DNA of 64,000 nucleotides from Oscillospiraceae bacterium. GTDB lineage: Bacteria > Bacillota > Clostridia > Oscillospirales > Ruminococcaceae. This document shows, piece after piece, positions 62,616 to 64,000 of the stretch. The number at the start of each line of letters is the position of its first letter. Position 1 is the stretch's first letter. The position numbers were made by a program, and so were the translations under genes. The stretch is taken from contig CABIYQ010000006.1 in assembly GCA_902362965.1 (NCBI GenBank), positions 124,001 through 188,000 of the forward strand, given 5' to 3'. The notes under the pieces are model-generated. The model was not told where the DNA came from, ran no database searches, and saw only the letters and a list, made by a program, of their open reading frames with translations.

Positions 62616-64000
62616 ATGGCTAAGAAAGAAGAACCAAAGATTACTGCTGAACAGCCGCAGGTTGATCCTAAGGTAATGATTGACGGTCTGGTTCAGAAGG
62701 CAAAGGTTGCTCTGGATGAGTACATGAAGCTTGATCAGGAACAAATCGACAATATTACAAAGGCTGCTGCTCTTGCAGGTCTTTCAGCACAGATGGAACT
62801 GGCTAAGATGGCTGTTGAAGAAACAGGCAGAGGTATTTTTGAAGATAAGGTAACAAAGAATATTTTCTCTACAGAATATATCTGGCACTCAATCAAGTAC
62901 GAGAAGACAGTAGGCGTTATTGAAGACAATGTAGACGAAAGCTACCTTGAAATCGGCGAACCTGTAGGTATCGTTGCAGGTGTTACACCGGTTACAAACC
63001 CAACATCTACAACAATGTTCAAGGCGATCAGCTGTCTTAAGACAAGAAATCCGATCATCTTCGGTTTCCACCCAAATGCTCAGAAATGTTCAGTAAGAGC
63101 TGCTGAGATTATCAGAGATGCTGCTATTGCAGCAGGCGCTCCTGAAAATTGCGTACAGTGGATTGAAACACCTTCAATTGAAGCTACAGGTTTCCTGATG
63201 AATCACGCTGACGTTTCTACAATTCTTGCTACAGGCGGTCCGGGAATGGTTAAGGCTGCTTATTCAGCAGGTAAACCGGCATTGGGCGTTGGTCCTGGTA
63301 ATACACCATGCTATATTGAAAAATCAGCAAAAATCAAGCAGGCTGTTAATGACCTTATTCTTTCTAAGTCATTTGACAATGGTATGATCTGTGCTTCAGA
63401 ACAGGCTGCTATTATTGATACAGAAGTTTATGATGAAGCAGTTGCTTTTATGAAAGAACATGGCTGCTACTTTGCAAAGCCTGATGAGATCCAGAAGATT
63501 CAGGATGTCGTTATCAATGTTGAAAAGATGGCAGTTCAGCCTTGGGTTGTTGGACAGTATCCATGGCAGATTGCTGAAAAGGCTGGTATCACAATTCCTA
63601 AGGAAACTAAAGTTCTCTGTGTAGAAATAGGCGGTACAAACGCTGAAAAGTATCCTTTGGCACTTGAAAAGCTTTCACCTGTTCTGGCAGTTGTTAAGGC
63701 TGATACAACTGATCATGCATTTGAAATGTGTGAAGAAATGTTAAAGCACGGTGCCGGTCATACAGCTGTTATTCATTCTTCAAATGAAGAGCTTATTGAA
63801 AAGTACGGAGAAACAATGAAGGCAAGCCGTATCGTTGTTAACTCACCGGCTTCATTTGGTGCTATCGGTGATGTTTACAATTCAATGGCTCCGTCACTGA
63901 CACTTGGCTGCGGTTCTTACGGTAAAAACTCTGTATCAGAAAACGTTACAGTTAAGAACCTTATTAACAGAAAGAAAGTTGCTAAGAGGAGATTGAATAT
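62616..64000 (+). CDS. adhE: Bifunctional aldehyde-alcohol dehydrogenase AdhE, N-terminal part (cut by window edge)
   Basis: The visible 461 codons hold the acetaldehyde-CoA dehydrogenase domain: VAGVTPVTNPTST (about 114-126), GPGMVKAAYSAG and catalytic Cys in NGMICASEQ (about 257). The last visible residues RKKVAKRRLNI correspond to the AdhE segment leading into the alcohol dehydrogenase domain, so the full gene probably continues to about 870 residues. It reduces acetyl-CoA to ethanol and reoxidises NADH. AGGAGG lies 7 bases before the ATG. Confidence 0.93.
   Translation, partial: MAKKEEPKITAEQPQVDPKVMIDGLVQKAKVALDEYMKLDQEQIDNITKAAALAGLSAQMELAKMAVEETGRGIFEDKVTKNIFSTEYIWHSIKYEKTVGVIEDNVDESYLEIGEPVGIVAGVTPVTNPTSTTMFKAISCLKTRNPIIFGFHPNAQKCSVRAAEIIRDAAIAAGAPENCVQWIETPSIEATGFLMNHADVSTILATGGPGMVKAAYSAGKPALGVGPGNTPCYIEKSAKIKQAVNDLILSKSFDNGMICASEQAAIIDTEVYDEAVAFMKEHGCYFAKPDEIQKIQDVVINVEKMAVQPWVVGQYPWQIAEKAGITIPKETKVLCVEIGGTNAEKYPLALEKLSPVLAVVKADTTDHAFEMCEEMLKHGAGHTAVIHSSNEELIEKYGETMKASRIVVNSPASFGAIGDVYNSMAPSLTLGCGSYGKNSVSENVTVKNLINRKKVAKRRLN

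Noticed and set aside
1..64000. tRNA, rRNA and CRISPR arrays
   Set aside because: No clover-leaf arms, rRNA-like segments or regularly spaced direct repeats were noticed in intergenic regions.

Overview
This window is AT-rich bacterial DNA, and its gene content points to an anaerobic, fermentative Firmicute of the Ruminococcus/Oscillospiraceae type. Three genes carry type I dockerins, one of them on a GH48 cellulase, which suggests a cellulosome. There is a Rex-boxed bifunctional adhE, a clostridial-type PyrR-attenuated pyrimidine operon with pyrK/pyrD, an NfnAB-like flavoprotein pair, and two sporulation-lineage genes (a 29-codon spoVM and a spoVT). The genus is an inference; no rRNA or tRNA gene was found.

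Layout. 1-3469 (minus): a GldA/GldF/GldG/DUF4340-type ABC export operon, cut by the left edge. 3470-4020: a long intergenic region with a perfect sigma70-type promoter driving the GH48-Big2-dockerin cellulase (to 6906). 7072-20531 (plus): a housekeeping run, yicC-remA-gmk-rpoZ-priA-def-fmt-(Zn peptidase)-rsmB-rlmN-prpC-prkC-rsgA-thiN-spoVM, tightly packed with many start/stop overlaps. 20724-26145: spoVT, a MarR regulator with a heterodimeric ABC exporter, and a cytidylate-kinase-like protein. 26183-29963 (minus): a 40-residue peptide gene, yajC, the NfnAB pair and an esterase. 30115-33219: trmB and a GH59-like protein that seems to lack its acid/base residue.

33240-44761 is the pyrimidine operon (pyrR-pyrC-pyrF-carA-carB, five unrelated small genes, pyrK-pyrD) behind a PyrR attenuator; ruvX follows. 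45212-46131 (minus) holds two half-length TauE/SafE proteins and a small protein. 46306-56271 is bracketed by two divergent dockerin genes that share a 92-bp identical inverted segment. Between them lie trmL, degV, pgk-tpiA, two unknown small genes, gpmI, and an IbrA/IbrB-like pair (PP-loop PAPS-reductase-like plus ParB-like). 56446-62418 holds a Cys-rich small protein, an ABC-2 export operon, and a divergent histidine kinase/response regulator/redox-protein operon around a shared palindromic region. The right end has a Rex operator and the start of adhE.

How genes connect: Rex-type sites at adhE and, more weakly, at pgk suggest NADH/NAD control of fermentation and lower glycolysis. PyrR controls UMP synthesis. 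prpC/prkC/rsgA link Ser/Thr phosphorylation to ribosome maturation. The dockerin proteins would dock to cohesins encoded elsewhere. The least understood parts are the IbrAB-like pair with a third short reading frame, the catalytically altered GH59 homologue, the dockerin-protease and the small acidic peptide.
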